Assembly: GCF_000148645.1 (NCBI RefSeq)
Contig: NC_014541.1
Span: 3,867,139 to 3,931,138 of the forward strand
Length of the DNA stretch: 64,000 nt
Direction: 5' to 3'
From: Ferrimonas balearica DSM 9799
GTDB taxonomy: Bacteria > Pseudomonadota > Gammaproteobacteria > Enterobacterales > Shewanellaceae
The translations under genes were made by a program, and so were the position numbers. Shown here in pieces: positions 35,265 to 46,800 of this stretch. Positions within the stretch are counted from its first letter, which is position 1; each line of letters starts with the position of its first letter. The notes under the pieces were generated by a model, which saw only the letters and a program-made list of their open reading frames with translations, searched no databases and had not been told where the DNA came from.

Positions 35265-38200
35265 CCGGTGTTTCTCCTTGTCCTTGAGTGGGGGACGCTT
35301 CGGGCTTATCCAGCGCCTCGAGGATGCGGGCCTTCAGGGCCTCCACCTCGGCGTCATTGGGCGGCGCAGAAGCGGGCGCTTCCGGCAGGGCAATCTCCCG
35401 CTTGGTGCGATCCACTTCATTAAGAATAGGGTCATCCAGCGTGCCGGTCAGGTGGTACCGCACCTGGGTGATCACCTCCAGCACCGGCTCCAGCATCTTG
35501 CTGACGGCAAAGGCGCCCAGACCGATGGTCCAGGCTCCGGTGCTCATAAACACCACCGCCGGAACCGATGAGGTCAGGGCGGGTGAGAAGGCGATCAGGT
35601 AGTCCAGCTCACGGCTGGTCAGGTCAGTCCAGCCATTCACCCGTACCGTGCCCGCCACCGAATCCATCACGCTGTCGTTGGTACGCACGACACCGTCTTC
35701 AACCTGCACGGTGCCACCAAATCGGTTGAAGTGCAGGCCACTGCCAAACACGTCGGAGAAATCCAGCGACAGCTTACGCAGCAGAGACTCCATGCTGAAG
35801 ATGGAGAGCAGGCGTGCGCCCCGGTCCGACATCTCAGACAGGTGGCCCTTGCCGAGCCGGTAATCGACGTTGCCGTCCAGCTCCGCCAGCTCCATCTGCC
35901 ACGGCGCCCCGGGCCAGCCCAGGCCAAAGGTCATGGTCAGGTCAGCGTCCTGCACACTCTGGTTCAGGCCGAGGCGTTGCGCCAGGTCTCCCACATCCGG
36001 GCTGCGCAACTGCCCCTCAAAGGTGGATTGGCTGAGGCTGTTCCAGGGTTGCCACTGGCCGGTCATGGTCAGGCGGTGGCCGCCCTGGAACAGGTTGAAC
36101 TGTTCAATCCGGTAGCCGTCCCCCTCGGGCTTCGCCTGCAACTCCGCCTGACCCAGTTGCAGCTCTCCCACACTCAGGGCGTTGACGCTGAGATCCAGTC
36201 GGGGCATGTCGTGGATCCAGGCTTTAGGCGCCGCCGGCATCGCCTTCTGCGGGTCCCGCTCCGGCAGTTCCAGTGCCAGTCGGTCCGCCACCAGGCGGAT
36301 GCCCTCCTGGCGCAGGTCGTGACCGAAGGTGGCGGTGCCCAGCAGGTTGTCACTGTCGATCTGGAACACCCAGCCCTCGCTGGTGGGGCCGCCACTCACC
36401 AGCCCTTTACCCAACGCCATCTGATAGAGGCTCAACGCCTGGGCGCGCAGTTCAACCTGCTGCAACCCCGGAAACCAGCGACTGCCGCTGGGGTTGGGAT
36501 TCTTGTAGGTGGCAAAGCTGCTGATCAGCGGCTCCCACGGCTCGATGGCCAGCTCGTCGCTGAGCCACTCAAGGTAGCCGCCGGGCAACACCGGACGGGC
36601 CGCCGGGGTGCCCAGCGCGATCTGGTAGGACTGGAAACCGGTGCCCACGCCAAAGTTCAGCTCACCACGGAACTGCGCGCTCTGGCCCAATGAGGCCAGC
36701 ACTTCGGCGCCCTCGCTGTCGCCGGTCACCGCCAGTTTCAGGTTCTGCTGGGTTTCCACCTCTTTACCGAGCGGGGCCGGTAACTCGATGGCCAACCCCA
36801 CCAGGTTGGAGCGCAGCTCTGCCTGGTACTCCACCCCGGATTCGCCAACCCGCAGGGCGATCTCCCCGCCCAGCGGCGCCCCGCCAATCAGGAATGGGTC
36901 CAGCGGGCTTTGCAGTCGCTCCGGCACCCTGGCCATCTGCCAGCGGCTGGCCAGATCGATGTCGACGGCGTAGGCCCCCTCCACCGGCGTACCGACGATG
37001 GACAGCTCAGAGGGTTGGTTGTAGATGCGTGCCTGCAGGCCATGCACCTCGATGTTGCTGTTGTTGAAACGCAGCTCACCGCGGGTCTGCTCCAGATCCA
37101 GCGCCAGCGGCACCACCGCCACATCGGTGTTCCAGAACGCCACCCGGCCACGCACCTGCTGCGGCTCATCTTTCACCTTGCTGCCCAGCGGGAAGCGCAT
37201 ATCCAGCGCCACCGGCAGGCGCTCGTTGATGCGGATGGTCTTCAGGGTGCCGCCGACGCTGTCCGCCAGGAAGCTGTCCTTCATCACCTCAATGGCGTCA
37301 TCGCCATTGGCCAGCACGCTGCCCTCAATCTCCAGCACCGCGCGGCTGCTCAGGCTGGGGATGCCGACGTAGGCGCCCTCCACCGAAACCGGCCCCAGCA
37401 TCCCTTTGCGAACCCAGAGATCCATGCTGGCGTTTTCAAAGCGGGCACTGAGCAATCCATCGGTCACCGCGGGCCAGTCCTTCAGGAAGTCGAACTGCAG
37501 GTCCTGCATGTCGAACTGGGCCAGGAACACGCCGTCGTTGTCCGCATAGGGGAACGCCTTCAGGTCGCCATGCCAGAGCAGCTGGGCGTTGTCACTGTGG
37601 CCCTGCTCCAGTGCCGCGGCCAGGTAATCCGACAGCCCTTCGCCCATGGCACGGCGGGGGAAGTAACGCCCCGCCTCGCCAGCGCGCTTCAGCTCAATAT
37701 CGCTGTACAGCTGCAGTCGGGCCGGGCGATCTCCCCCCAGGCCAACGGCAGCGCGAAGCGTCAGCGCCAGATCCGGGTTTTCCAGCGCCAGTTGCGGCAG
37801 GCGCAGCTGGCCCCCCTGTTCGGTGTTGTGCCACTCACTGCGCAGTACCAGGCGATCCAGCCTGATGGGTTCAGGCAGTTGATCGGGCCAGGTCAGGGTG
37901 ACGCTCTGCTCCGGCAGCACCAGTTCACCCCAATGATCAAACCAGCGGGCGGTGCCACTGACGCTGTCCAGCCCCGGCAGCGCGCCGCTGCTGTGCCAGT
38001 GCAGCTGTTCAAACGGCACTTCCGCATGCCAGTGCTCATCATCCCGCTGCACGCGGATGGGGCCAAACTGACCACGGGGATCCAGCGCCAGCAGCTCGCT
38101 CAGGCGTTGATGACCGATGCCGGGGATCAAGCCAAACAGCGGCTCCAGTCCCCGGGCTGGCAGGGTATCCAGCCACAGCGCCATATCCCGGTTGCGGTGA

Positions 38201-39186
38201 CGCAGATGCAGATTGAGCGCGGGCCAGGCCTCGCCATTACTGGAGAAGGCCAGGTCCTGGCCCACCAGCTCACCGGCCACCCAGCCCTGGCCAGGGTTGG
38301 GGTGCCACTGCAGCAAACCGCTTTGCAGGGTCAGGGATTGCGGGCCATCGTGCTCCCAGCTCAGGCCGGTTTCACCAAACTGCACCGTGGCGCTGCGCAG
38401 CCCCTCCTCATCGAGGCTGGCCCAGGCTTCCATATTGAGGACGCCACTGTAGTTCAGGTCGTTGTCGGTCAGCTGACGCGCCAGCCAGTCGCCGATGTCC
38501 AGCTGCGCCGCTTTGACGTAAGCGCGGCCAAACAGGCGGCCGTCGAAGTGGCGGTTCAGTTCCAGCGCCAGGGTCAGGGTTTCGTCCTGATGGCGGGCAG
38601 CATCCAGATACAGCTGCCCCTCGCCCAGGTGGCGTCCATCGAGGTTTTTCCAGTTGAGGCTGGCCAGATAGATGGGGGAGAGGGCCGTGTCCCCCACCAG
38701 TACCCGGGCGGTGAGGTCACGAATCGAGAGGCGGCCCAGCTGGTTCAGCAGCTGCTCACGCAGCGGCGCCCAGTTGTTGCTGGCGCTCGCCTGATCCCGG
38801 GGTTGGATATTGATGCCCAGCTCAACGCCATCGATGGTGATGCGCTCGAGATAGGGACGCAGGTTGAGCAGGCTGGGCCAGAAGTCCAGCTGCAGCTGGG
38901 CGGTCTGGATGGTGAGGGATACCGGCTGGTCCGGCTGGGGGGCTACGCGCAGGCCGTGGATGGTGAGCATCGGCCCCTGGGGCTCCCAGCCCGCGCCGAG
39001 TTGTTCAATCTCCAGCTGGATGCCATAGCGCTGTTCAACGGTGTCGATCAGGTCCTGCCGGACGCTGTCCAGCTCCGGCAACAGGGTACGCACCAGGCTT
39101 ACCAGAAGCGCCAGCGTAACCAACACGGCCGCGAGGCCATACCAACACCATTTGCCCAGTCCCTGGCCCAGCCGGATCAGGGTCAC
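35167..39186 (-). CDS. yhdP: AsmA-like lipid transport protein YhdP
   Basis: A 1339-residue inner-membrane-anchored protein of the AsmA/TamB/YhdP family, which in E. coli carries phospholipids to the outer membrane. One N-terminal helix (about 15-33) is followed by a long periplasmic beta-groove; the C-terminal DUF3971/AsmA2-like part contains FNRFGGTVQVEDGVVRTNDSVMDSVAGTVRVNGWTDL. The last 65 residues are Pro/Ala/Glu-rich and look disordered; they are the part overlapped by the nitrilase gene. GTG start within the rng stop (GTGA). Confidence 0.93.
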   Translation of the reverse strand: MTLIRLGQGLGKWCWYGLAAVLVTLALLVSLVRTLLPELDSVRQDLIDTVEQRYGIQLEIEQLGAGWEPQGPMLTIHGLRVAPQPDQPVSLTIQTAQLQLDFWPSLLNLRPYLERITIDGVELGINIQPRDQASASNNWAPLREQLLNQLGRLSIRDLTARVLVGDTALSPIYLASLNWKNLDGRHLGEGQLYLDAARHQDETLTLALELNRHFDGRLFGRAYVKAAQLDIGDWLARQLTDNDLNYSGVLNMEAWASLDEEGLRSATVQFGETGLSWEHDGPQSLTLQSGLLQWHPNPGQGWVAGELVGQDLAFSSNGEAWPALNLHLRHRNRDMALWLDTLPARGLEPLFGLIPGIGHQRLSELLALDPRGQFGPIRVQRDDEHWHAEVPFEQLHWHSSGALPGLDSVSGTARWFDHWGELVLPEQSVTLTWPDQLPEPIRLDRLVLRSEWHNTEQGGQLRLPQLALENPDLALTLRAAVGLGGDRPARLQLYSDIELKRAGEAGRYFPRRAMGEGLSDYLAAALEQGHSDNAQLLWHGDLKAFPYADNDGVFLAQFDMQDLQFDFLKDWPAVTDGLLSARFENASMDLWVRKGMLGPVSVEGAYVGIPSLSSRAVLEIEGSVLANGDDAIEVMKDSFLADSVGGTLKTIRINERLPVALDMRFPLGSKVKDEPQQVRGRVAFWNTDVAVVPLALDLEQTRGELRFNNSNIEVHGLQARIYNQPSELSIVGTPVEGAYAVDIDLASRWQMARVPERLQSPLDPFLIGGAPLGGEIALRVGESGVEYQAELRSNLVGLAIELPAPLGKEVETQQNLKLAVTGDSEGAEVLASLGQSAQFRGELNFGVGTGFQSYQIALGTPAARPVLPGGYLEWLSDELAIEPWEPLISSFATYKNPNPSGSRWFPGLQQVELRAQALSLYQMALGKGLVSGGPTSEGWVFQIDSDNLLGTATFGHDLRQEGIRLVADRLALELPERDPQKAMPAAPKAWIHDMPRLDLSVNALSVGELQLGQAELQAKPEGDGYRIEQFNLFQGGHRLTMTGQWQPWNSLSQSTFEGQLRSPDVGDLAQRLGLNQSVQDADLTMTFGLGWPGAPWQMELAELDGNVDYRLGKGHLSEMSDRGARLLSIFSMESLLRKLSLDFSDVFGSGLHFNRFGGTVQVEDGVVRTNDSVMDSVAGTVRVNGWTDLTSRELDYLIAFSPALTSSVPAVVFMSTGAWTIGLGAFAVSKMLEPVLEVITQVRYHLTGTLDDPILNEVDRTKREIALPEAPASAPPNDAEVEALKARILEALDKPEASPTQGQGETPDVVPPAADDQSAPTESEPDPAAPLAEPAPNPV

Positions 39187-40670
39187 ATCATCACCACGTC
39201 GAACTTATCCTGGGCGTACAGCGGCTCCGGCTTGATGCGCACCCGTTTGCCCAGGTACACCTCCAGCTCAGCCAGGCTGTGGGCCTCATCGCCCTCAAGG
39301 ATCTCCTGCACCGCGGGCGAGACGTAAGCGACGAATTCGTCGGCGTCGTAGGCCCGGTCAACCCGAATGATCTCGCGGTACAGCTCGTAGCACACGGTTT
39401 CCACGGTTTTCAGCTGGCCGGTGCCGCGGCAGACCGGACACTCGCCACAGAGCACGTGCTCCAGACTCTCACGGGTGCGCTTGCGGGTCATCTCCACCAG
39501 GCCCAGCTGCGACAGTCCGCTGATGCTGGTTTTCACCCGGTCCTGAGCCAGCGACAGCTCCAGGTTGTGCAGCACCCGGTTTTTGTGTTCCTCCGACACC
39601 ATATCGATAAAGTCGATGATGATGATGCCGCCGAGGTTACGCAGGCGCAGCTGTCGGGCGATGGCCTGGGTCGCTTCCAGGTTGGTGTTGAAGATGGTCT
39701 CTTCCAGATTGCGGTGACCGACAAACGCACCGGTGTTGATGTCGATGGTGGTCATCGCTTCGGTCTGGTCGATGATCAGGTAGCCGCCGGACTTCAGCTC
39801 TACCTTGCGTTGCAGCGCCCGCTGGATCTCGTTCTCCACATCGAACAGGTCGAAGATCGGCGCTTTACCGCGGTAGTGCTCCACCGCCGCGCTGGTCTCC
39901 GGCATAAATTCGGCCACGAACTCTTTGAGGGCTTCGTAGGTCAAGTGGGAATCCACCTGCACCCGGTCAAGGGTACGGGTGGCCAGGTCACGGACGATGC
40001 GCAGCGGCAGCGACGGCTCTTCATAGAGCAGCGATACGGACTTGCCGGGACGCTTGCGACGCTCAATCACCTTGCGCCAGACCCGGCGCAGAAACGCCGC
40101 GTCCTGAGCCAGTTCAATCTCCGACACCCCTTCCGAGGCGGTGCGGATGATGAAGCCGCCATCCTTATCGACAAACTGGCCGACGATGGATTTCAGGCGC
40201 TCGCGCTCCTGGGGATCTTCCACCCGCTGGGACACGCCAACATGGGCGGAGCCCGGCATAAACACCAGGTAGCGGGACGGCAGGGTGATGTCGGTGGTCA
40301 GGCGGGCGCCCTTGGTGCCCAGCGGGTCTTTGACCACCTGCACCATGATGTCCTGGCCCTGACGGACCAGCGAGACAATGTCCTCGGCGCGGAAAGCACG
40401 GGCATCCTCTTCATCAACGCACTCGGTATGCGGCACGATATCGGAGGCGTGCAGAAACGCAGCCCGCTCCTGACCGATATCGACAAACGCGGCCTGCATC
40501 CCCGGGAGTACCCGGGTGACCTTGCCGCGATAGATGTTACCGACGATGCCCCGACGGCTCCGCCGCTCCAGGTGCACTTCCTGCAACATGCCATGCTCCA
40601 CCAGAGCCACTCGGCTCTCAGTGGGGGTAACGTTGATCAGCAGCTCCGCTGCCGCGCCTTGTAATGGCAC
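39183..40670 (-). CDS. rng: Ribonuclease G
   Basis: A 495-residue RNase E/G-family endonuclease for 16S rRNA 5' maturation and mRNA decay. An S1 domain (about 35-120, RRGIVGNIYRGKVTRVLPGMQAAFVDIG), the catalytic GGIIIIDFIDM region, and the zinc-link CGECPVCRGTG are present. It lacks the long RNase E C-terminal scaffold. GTG at 40670 with GGAGG 5 bases upstream is preferred; the frame also opens at TTG 40682, which lies in that ribosome binding site. Confidence 0.96.
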   Translation of the reverse strand: MPLQGAAAELLINVTPTESRVALVEHGMLQEVHLERRSRRGIVGNIYRGKVTRVLPGMQAAFVDIGQERAAFLHASDIVPHTECVDEEDARAFRAEDIVSLVRQGQDIMVQVVKDPLGTKGARLTTDITLPSRYLVFMPGSAHVGVSQRVEDPQERERLKSIVGQFVDKDGGFIIRTASEGVSEIELAQDAAFLRRVWRKVIERRKRPGKSVSLLYEEPSLPLRIVRDLATRTLDRVQVDSHLTYEALKEFVAEFMPETSAAVEHYRGKAPIFDLFDVENEIQRALQRKVELKSGGYLIIDQTEAMTTIDINTGAFVGHRNLEETIFNTNLEATQAIARQLRLRNLGGIIIIDFIDMVSEEHKNRVLHNLELSLAQDRVKTSISGLSQLGLVEMTRKRTRESLEHVLCGECPVCRGTGQLKTVETVCYELYREIIRVDRAYDADEFVAYVSPAVQEILEGDEAHSLAELEVYLGKRVRIKPEPLYAQDKFDVVMM

Positions 40671-40709
40671 CTTGCCTCCCAATCTACATTCTTGCCCAAA
40701 TCCCCACGG

Positions 40710-41267
40710 TTACAGGGATTGAATCAGTTCCCGGGTTTCCACCAGAGGCAACCCCACCACGGCGGAATAACTGCCGTGGATGGCCCGGACAAAGTTGCCT
40801 CCCAGCCCCTGGATGCCGTAGCTGCCGGCTTTATCCGCCGGCTCGCCACTGTCCCAGTAGGCGGCAATCTGTGCTTCAGTGAGCTCGCAAAACTCCACTT
40901 GCGTGGTGATCACCTGGCTGCGGGTTCCCTCCGGCAGCGCCAGGGCAATCGCCGTCATCACCTGGTGACGACGTCCGGACAGGCTGGCCAGGGTGGCCAA
41001 GGCGTCCGCACGGTCCCGGGGTTTCCCCAGAATACGACCGTCGAGCACCACAATGGTATCAGAGCCAAGAACCGGGCGCGGGGCTTTCGCCAGGGCCAGC
41101 CCGGCTTCGGCCTTTTCCCGCGCCAGGCGCTCTACCAGCTTCTCCGGCGCCTCGTCCGGCAACGGGGTTTCATCGATGTCCGGCGTCAGGATCTCGAAAT
41201 CAAACCCCAGTTGGCTCAGCAGTTGCTGACGGCGGGGCGAAGAGGAAGCCAGGTAGAGTGCGGTCAT
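40710..41267 (-). CDS. maf: Nucleoside triphosphate pyrophosphatase Maf/YhdE
   Basis: A 185-residue house-cleaning enzyme hydrolysing dTTP/UTP and modified nucleotides. The Maf signature [16 protein letters not shown] is at the start, DIDETP and EKAEAG in the middle, and [16 protein letters not shown] holds the catalytic Asp. Between mreD and rng, as in E. coli. Confidence 0.95.
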   Translation of the reverse strand: MTALYLASSSPRRQQLLSQLGFDFEILTPDIDETPLPDEAPEKLVERLAREKAEAGLALAKAPRPVLGSDTIVVLDGRILGKPRDRADALATLASLSGRRHQVMTAIALALPEGTRSQVITTQVEFCELTEAQIAAYWDSGEPADKAGSYGIQGLGGNFVRAIHGSYSAVVGLPLVETRELIQSL

Positions 41268-41268
41268 G

Positions 41269-41760
41269 TTATCGGATCTTGAATTGCCGACGGATGCGGC
41301 GCAGCAACCAGAACACCCAGGGCCACAGCAATGGGGTAATCAGTACCGGCTGCAGATACACCCAGTCGATGGTGATGGCCGGGTTGCTCAGGTACTCGGC
41401 CCAGTACACCAGCAGATGCAGCAGCAGTGACAACGAGGCCACCACCAGCAGCTGCTGGAACAGCGCAAAATGACGCAGCTTCTGATACTGCATCGCCACC
41501 AGGTAGGCGGTGATGGAGAGGGCCAGGCCACGCACCCCAAGGGTGCCACCCACCAGCACATCCAGCACCACGCCAACAAAACAGGCGGACAGGATATTAA
41601 AACGATGCGGCAACGCCAGCACCCAGTAGCTGACCGTCAGCAGCACCCAGTCGGGGCGTGCTGCGGCGACCGCCGGAGGCAGGGGCATCACCTGAAGTAA
41701 CAGGGCCGCGAGGATGGTCAGCCAGATGATGGCCCGACCGGACGCGCGTTCGTGACTCAT
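41269..41760 (-). CDS. mreD: Rod-shape determining protein MreD
   Basis: A 163-residue inner-membrane protein with about five helices, part of the elongasome. [40 protein letters not shown] is the family core. ATG overlaps the mreC stop (ATGA), one base before maf. Confidence 0.93.
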   Translation of the reverse strand: MSHERASGRAIIWLTILAALLLQVMPLPPAVAAARPDWVLLTVSYWVLALPHRFNILSACFVGVVLDVLVGGTLGVRGLALSITAYLVAMQYQKLRHFALFQQLLVVASLSLLLHLLVYWAEYLSNPAITIDWVYLQPVLITPLLWPWVFWLLRRIRRQFKIR

Positions 41761-42578
41761 TCTGGCGCCTCCTCAGTCCACAACAGCAACAGATAACGCA
41801 GCCGATCCAGATCGGCGTTGGGCTCAGCCCGGACGATGGCAAAGGTCTGCCCTTCGGTGCGCTCCACTTCGGTCACCCGGGCCACCGGATACCCCTCAGG
41901 GAAACGGCCACCCAAACCGGAGCTGTTGAGCCAGTCACCCACCTGAATGTCGGTGTTCATCGCCACGTGGGACAGTTCCAGCAGGTCAGTCCGGCCGGAG
42001 CCATGCGCCACGGCACGGACGTCGTTACGCGCCACCCGCACCGGAATGGCGTGGGTCAGATCAGAGATCAGCAGCACCCGCGAGGTGGTTTGCCCCACTT
42101 CGACCACCTGCCCCACCACGCCCTTGCCGTCCAGCACCGGCTGGCCAACATAGACACCCTGACGGCTGCCCTTGTCAATCAACACCAAGTGCTTAAACGG
42201 GTCCTGGTCGACGCTCATCACCTCCGCCACCATACGACGGGAGTCGTGCCGGGTCGGCGAGTCGAGCAGCGTGCGCAGGCGTTGGTTCTCCTGCTCCAGG
42301 TGTTCGAGGCGTTGCAGACGCTCACTGATCAGCAACTGCTGCTGGTGCAGGGCGTCGTTCTCGCTCAGCAGTTGCTGGCGAGTCGCGAGGTTGCGAGACA
42401 GGTTATCGAGCAATACCGATGGCATCGCTGCCAGGTACTGGATGGGACTGACCAGGGTGGTCAACGCCGCACGGGCGGGCGCCAGCTTATCGTTCAGTAA
42501 GACCAGGGCCAAGCAAAACAGTACCGCCAATAGAAGGCGGTACTGCAGGGATAGGCCTCGGAGAAAAAAAGGCTTCAT
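41757..42578 (-). CDS. mreC: Rod-shape determining protein MreC
   Basis: A 273-residue bitopic protein: N-terminal helix (about 11-28), coiled coil (about 60-105, LLSENDALHQQQLLISERLQRLEHLEQENQRL) and a beta-domain periplasmic part binding PBP2. Start at 42578 gives the usual MKPFFLRGLSLQYRLLLAV start; the frame is open to 42611 into mreB but without family similarity. Confidence 0.94.
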   Translation of the reverse strand: MKPFFLRGLSLQYRLLLAVLFCLALVLLNDKLAPARAALTTLVSPIQYLAAMPSVLLDNLSRNLATRQQLLSENDALHQQQLLISERLQRLEHLEQENQRLRTLLDSPTRHDSRRMVAEVMSVDQDPFKHLVLIDKGSRQGVYVGQPVLDGKGVVGQVVEVGQTTSRVLLISDLTHAIPVRVARNDVRAVAHGSGRTDLLELSHVAMNTDIQVGDWLNSSGLGGRFPEGYPVARVTEVERTEGQTFAIVRAEPNADLDRLRYLLLLWTEEAPE

Positions 42579-42588
42579 GGACGATCCG

Positions 42589-43698
<1,110 letters not shown>

Positions 43699-43809
43699 CT
43701 ATCCACAAGCCGCATCTGCTCTGGCTTGCGGGGCTGATCGAGTCAACCCGTGCAGGCGTGTCTGGGATCATTCTTCCAGCCCGGATCGGGCTGCAGGCCC
43801 GCCCCAAAA

Positions 43810-46800
43810 CTAGTCGCTCAGCCTTTCCCGCCGAAAAATAACCTTGTCATGTCCACGATAGCGACCAAATGTCACCCGAGCTTTCGGATTGCATAATCGG
43901 TCAGTGCTGCCATCCGCTGCAACGCACTGACGGGCAACGTCATCCTGAGCCGCTGCACGGCCCCAATACCACTGCAGGTAGTGGGGATAGGCCAGCTGAT
44001 ATTCCACTAATGTGTCCAGCACCCGCCCCGCCGGCGCGATGGTAACGCGCCCCCGGCCCGCAGACAGGGTGCCACCACCACTGACGCTCAGGGCACCGTC
44101 GGCCGCACTGAGGCTGCTGGCCCGGTAGGGAGTGCAGCTGTCCAGGCCGTTACGGACGAACTGGCTGCCGTCGTAGTACTCCGCCCGCACCGGCAGGGTC
44201 AGCGCCTGGCTTTCAGTACCGTACACGTTATCCAGCACCAACCGGCCGTAGCGCGCCTCCAGACCACCGATGTTTTCAATCACCAGCGCATCGCAGCGGC
44301 TGCCGTCGCCGTAACAGATGCCGTCCTGATCGGTCAGGGCTGAGGCGTCGATGGTCATGTCCACTTCGGCGTCGAATGGGGCCACCAGAGCCGGGCTGCG
44401 ACGATAGGCGATCTGGGTCCCCTCCAGCCACAGCTCCCGGTCTTTGCTGGTGTCCCCCACGTTGTCCTCACGCAGGGTGCCCGCCAGCGCCTCATCGATG
44501 GCGGGACGGCCGCTGGCATCGGCATAGCTGCGCGGGGTCAGAGCGGTGGACAGACGCCAGAACGCGCTGTTGTAGTTCTGGGTCACCTGACCATTGGCGT
44601 TCACCCCCTTGACGGTCAGTCGCGGTGCCGTGGCAAAGCCCAGCGGCTGAGCCAGATACCCCATGCCGTTGCAGCCCGCCAGGCTGGGCACATTGGGCAC
44701 CACCGCCAGATAAGCGGGGGTAAAGCGGCCTAGGGTGTCCGCCGAATACGCGGCTATGGTGCGGCCCATATAGTCAATCTGGCGCTGGCCCCCGGCGTTG
44801 GCCGCCAGCTGCCAGCGATAGTTGCCCACCTCACTGACCTGAGTCGTGGCCAGCGGCACTTTGTTCAGTTGCACCGGCACCGACACCGAACCGCTGGTGC
44901 TGGGTTGACCACCGGAAGGCGCCACCAGTTGTGGCTCTATCGGTACGCCGCTGTGGACAAAGTTCTGCACCACCGGGTTGTCACTGAAGTCGGTATCGCC
45001 ATCACGCTGCCAACACACCGGCGTTACGCTGACATTGAAGTCCGTGCCCGCCGCCACAAAGGCGCTGCAACTGGCGTCGCCGCTGGCACACAGCGCGTTG
45101 CTATCAGGGCTGGACAGGTGCAGCCCGGCTGGCGCCACCACAAAGTCACTGCTGCCCGCCAGTTCAATGTCTTCACCGGACTGATCCTGCTGATACCGGG
45201 CCGCCAGTGACAACTGCCCCACATCACTGTAGTTGGCCGCCAGGGTGGCTTCGCCATTGCGGTTAAAGGTCAGGGTGCGGCTCTGGCTGGTATTAAACGG
45301 CAGGACCTGACCGCCGAGCCGGAACACCGGGTTGCCCACCGGCGCTGCCGGGCTCAGGGCCGACAGAGTGAAGTCCACCGATTGCGGGCCGGTCATGGCC
45401 GGCACGCACTGGCGCGGGTCGCTGTCGCTGGCCCGTACCGCTTTCACCACCAGGGTTTCATCCCGACACCCCAGCGGCGCGCCCGGCTCCAGCAGCAGCG
45501 CGCTGCGCTGGTAGTTGATGATGCACTGGTTGCTGCCCACTTCGGTGCCCCCCACCAGGCAGCTGGCCGGTCCGGCCACGCCACCGGTCAGGGATACGTT
45601 GACGGCGCCCGGTTGCCCCTGCCACAGCACCGCCGTGGCCTGGCCGGTAACCGTCAGGCTGTTGCCCCCCTCCCAGCCCGTAGCGGGACTCAGGATAACG
45701 TTCACCGGCTGGGTGGCCAGTGCGTTGCAGTCGGCGTCGTTGCACACCTTGATGGTGACCGGCTCGCCCTGACAGGTGACGGCATCGCCATCATGTTCAA
45801 TGCGGTAGTACAGCTGACTCTGTGCGGCGGCCTCGATGGCCAGATAGCCGACGCTTTCGGCGTAGTGGGAGCGCTCCAGATCCAGCGCCTGGTCTTCATC
45901 GTTCACCACGCTGAACTGAGTGCTGGTCAACTGACAGCGGCGGGCCCAGCCACCGTCACCCCCATTGCGGGTGTTGCGGTTGCTCCAGAACAGCGGCGGC
46001 CGGGCAAAGGGCGCCGGGAAGTCGTTGAGGTGGTTGCACTGGGTTTGCAGGTCGCGGGTGCGCGAGCCACGGTCGTGGGTCAGCCCGGTTCCTGCCGCCA
46101 CCTGGCGGGTCACGCCGTCCGGCAGGGTGATCTGTCCACCGCCCCAGGCCGCCAGATAGCCAATGGTTTGCTTGCGAGTCAGCTGGGCACTGGTCTCGCT
46201 GTGCTCAATGGTGAGCTGGGCCGAACCGGAAGACACACTGCGGGCAGTGACGGTTTGAAACAGGCCCGGCTCCAGACTTTGCATCTGGGTCAGCAGCGCC
46301 GGCGTACCACGCTCGCCCGCGGTGAAATTCACGGTCTCCCAGCCACTGCTGATGCCCAGGCTGCTGTCTCCGGCCCGCTTGCCCTGGTAGCGCCCGCTGC
46401 TGATACGGCCCACCTCCAGCACCAGTTGGTCATTGCCAGGGCCGCTGTAGCGATGGATCCCTTCTGAGGCCAGCAAATAATCCACGCTGCCCAGCGCACC
46501 GGGCACAATGGCGCCACTGCGCCGGGGCGGATCCATCTGGGCGATATTCACACCAACATACTGGCCATTGCTGTCCTGCACATAATCCACCACCCGGACC
46601 GTCGTGGCCCCCTGGTTATTGGTATTGGTCGGACTGATGGCCGGGGTCAGAAACAGCACCGGCGGAGTAACCCGCGCCTCGAAACTGACGCTGCCATTGC
46701 CGTTGCTGTCCAGCTGAGCGGTACCAAAGGCCAGCAGCGGTGGCGCATTCTCACAGATGCCCGACAGGTCGCCCTTATCCAGAGCGTCCAGGTCGACCAT

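Noticed and set aside
36910-39327. 805-codon open frame antisense to yhdP
   Set aside because: Mirror of a real gene with codon bias creating few stops; starts and ends without signals.
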